Shown here in pieces: positions 14,414 to 14,755 of a stretch of 14,755 nt of DNA. Made by a program: the position numbers and the translations under genes. Positions within the stretch are counted from its first letter, which is position 1. The number at the start of each line of letters is the position of its first letter. A model generated the notes under the pieces. That model made no database searches and was not told the DNA's origin. It was given only the letters and a program-made list of their open reading frames with translations. Origin of the DNA: Thermoproteota archaeon (GTDB taxonomy: Archaea; Thermoproteota; Methanomethylicia; Methanomethylicales; Methanomethylicaceae); the NCBI GenBank assembly GCA_030055545.1, contig JASFYK010000019.1:1-14755 (forward strand), given 5' to 3'.

Positions 14414-14755
14414 CTACTCGTAAAGCACGCCCAGATCCTTAAGCTTCTGGTATATCTTGTCCGCCGCCACCCTGACCTCGTCTTCCTGCTTCGCCCCTGT
14501 GCACACCATCTTCCCCGACGAGAAGATCAGTAGAACGACCTTCGGGGAGTCCATTCGGTAGATCAGCCCCGGGAACTGCTCGGGTTCGTACATCACGTTC
14601 TCGAGCAGGAATGCCGCCTTCTCCAGGTTCACCTCCGCATTAAGGTTGGCCGAGGCAACGATGTTCTGAATCATTATCTCGGGCGTGCCTATTATCACGA
14701 TGTTCCTGTCCTTCAGATTCTTTATTATCTTCTTGACGGCATTGTGCACTTCCTT
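14414..14755 (-). CDS. tbp: TATA-box-binding protein, C-terminal part (cut by the window edge)
   Basis: This is the general transcription factor that binds and bends the TATA box and recruits TFB and RNA polymerase. About 113 C-terminal residues are visible; archaeal TBPs are roughly 180-190 long, so the start and first repeat lie beyond 14755. The visible part is the end of the first direct repeat and the second repeat. It includes the signature YEPEQFPGLIYRM, followed by SPKVVLLIFSSGKMVCTGAK, which contains the conserved phenylalanine and the SGK loop. The protein ends soon after the last helix (LKDLGVLYE), so the acidic tail is very short. The frame runs to the window edge without a break. 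The gene converges on the AhpD-like gene with a 41-base gap. Confidence 0.96.
   Translation of the reverse strand, partial: KEVHNAVKKIIKNLKDRNIVIIGTPEIMIQNIVASANLNAEVNLEKAAFLLENVMYEPEQFPGLIYRMDSPKVVLLIFSSGKMVCTGAKQEDEVRVAADKIYQKLKDLGVLYE

Noticed and set aside
1..14755. CRISPR arrays, insertion sequences, integrases, toxin-antitoxin or defence genes
   Set aside because: No regularly spaced direct repeats, terminal inverted repeats, transposase motifs or defence-type proteins were found. Every sizeable frame that is not a shadow belongs to a recognisable cellular gene.

Overview
The window is archaeal. It carries a TATA-binding protein gene, a two-ring Cdc48/VAT-type AAA+ ATPase, the ferredoxin-dependent indolepyruvate oxidoreductase pair IorAB and a gatC-gatA-gatB operon. 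Recognisable archaeal TATA boxes lie about 25-30 bases upstream of the expected transcript starts, and T-rich tracts follow several stop codons. The sequence is moderately GC-rich in genes and AT-rich between them. I cannot place it below domain level with confidence. A heterotrophic, peptide-using archaeon, possibly of the TACK/Bathyarchaeia-Methanomethylicia type, is a guess.

Layout. Bases 100-5901 (+) hold iorA, iorB and a large secreted, membrane-anchored papain-like cysteine peptidase, with gaps of 1 and 11 bases and no visible internal promoter. This looks like one transcription unit pairing extracellular protein breakdown with oxidation of aromatic 2-oxo acids. Bases 5970-9218 (-) hold gatC, gatA and gatB, read in that order, encoding the Asp-tRNA(Asn)/Glu-tRNA(Gln) amidotransferase behind a TATA promoter. 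Bases 9467-9913 (-) and 9993-12152 (+) are a divergent small heat-shock protein and Cdc48 ATPase, separated by 79 bases with one near-symmetric TATA element. Bases 12232-13791 (-) encode a LeuA-type 2-isopropylmalate synthase. Bases 13995-14372 (+) encode a small carboxymuconolactone-decarboxylase/AhpD-fold protein. Bases 14414-14755 (-) are the C-terminal part of TBP, cut by the window edge.

The content is mostly core metabolism, translation and protein quality control. I see no CRISPR array, insertion sequence, integrase, tRNA or rRNA, and no convincing unknown multi-gene system. The parts most worth attention are the surface peptidase with three divergent repeats of about 80-100 residues before its membrane anchor, the shared hsp20/cdc48 promoter, unusual residues in the Cdc48 Walker A motif and C-terminus, and the AhpD-like protein that keeps CxxC but lacks the usual histidine. 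The longest gene-free stretch is about 250 bases (9219-9466).
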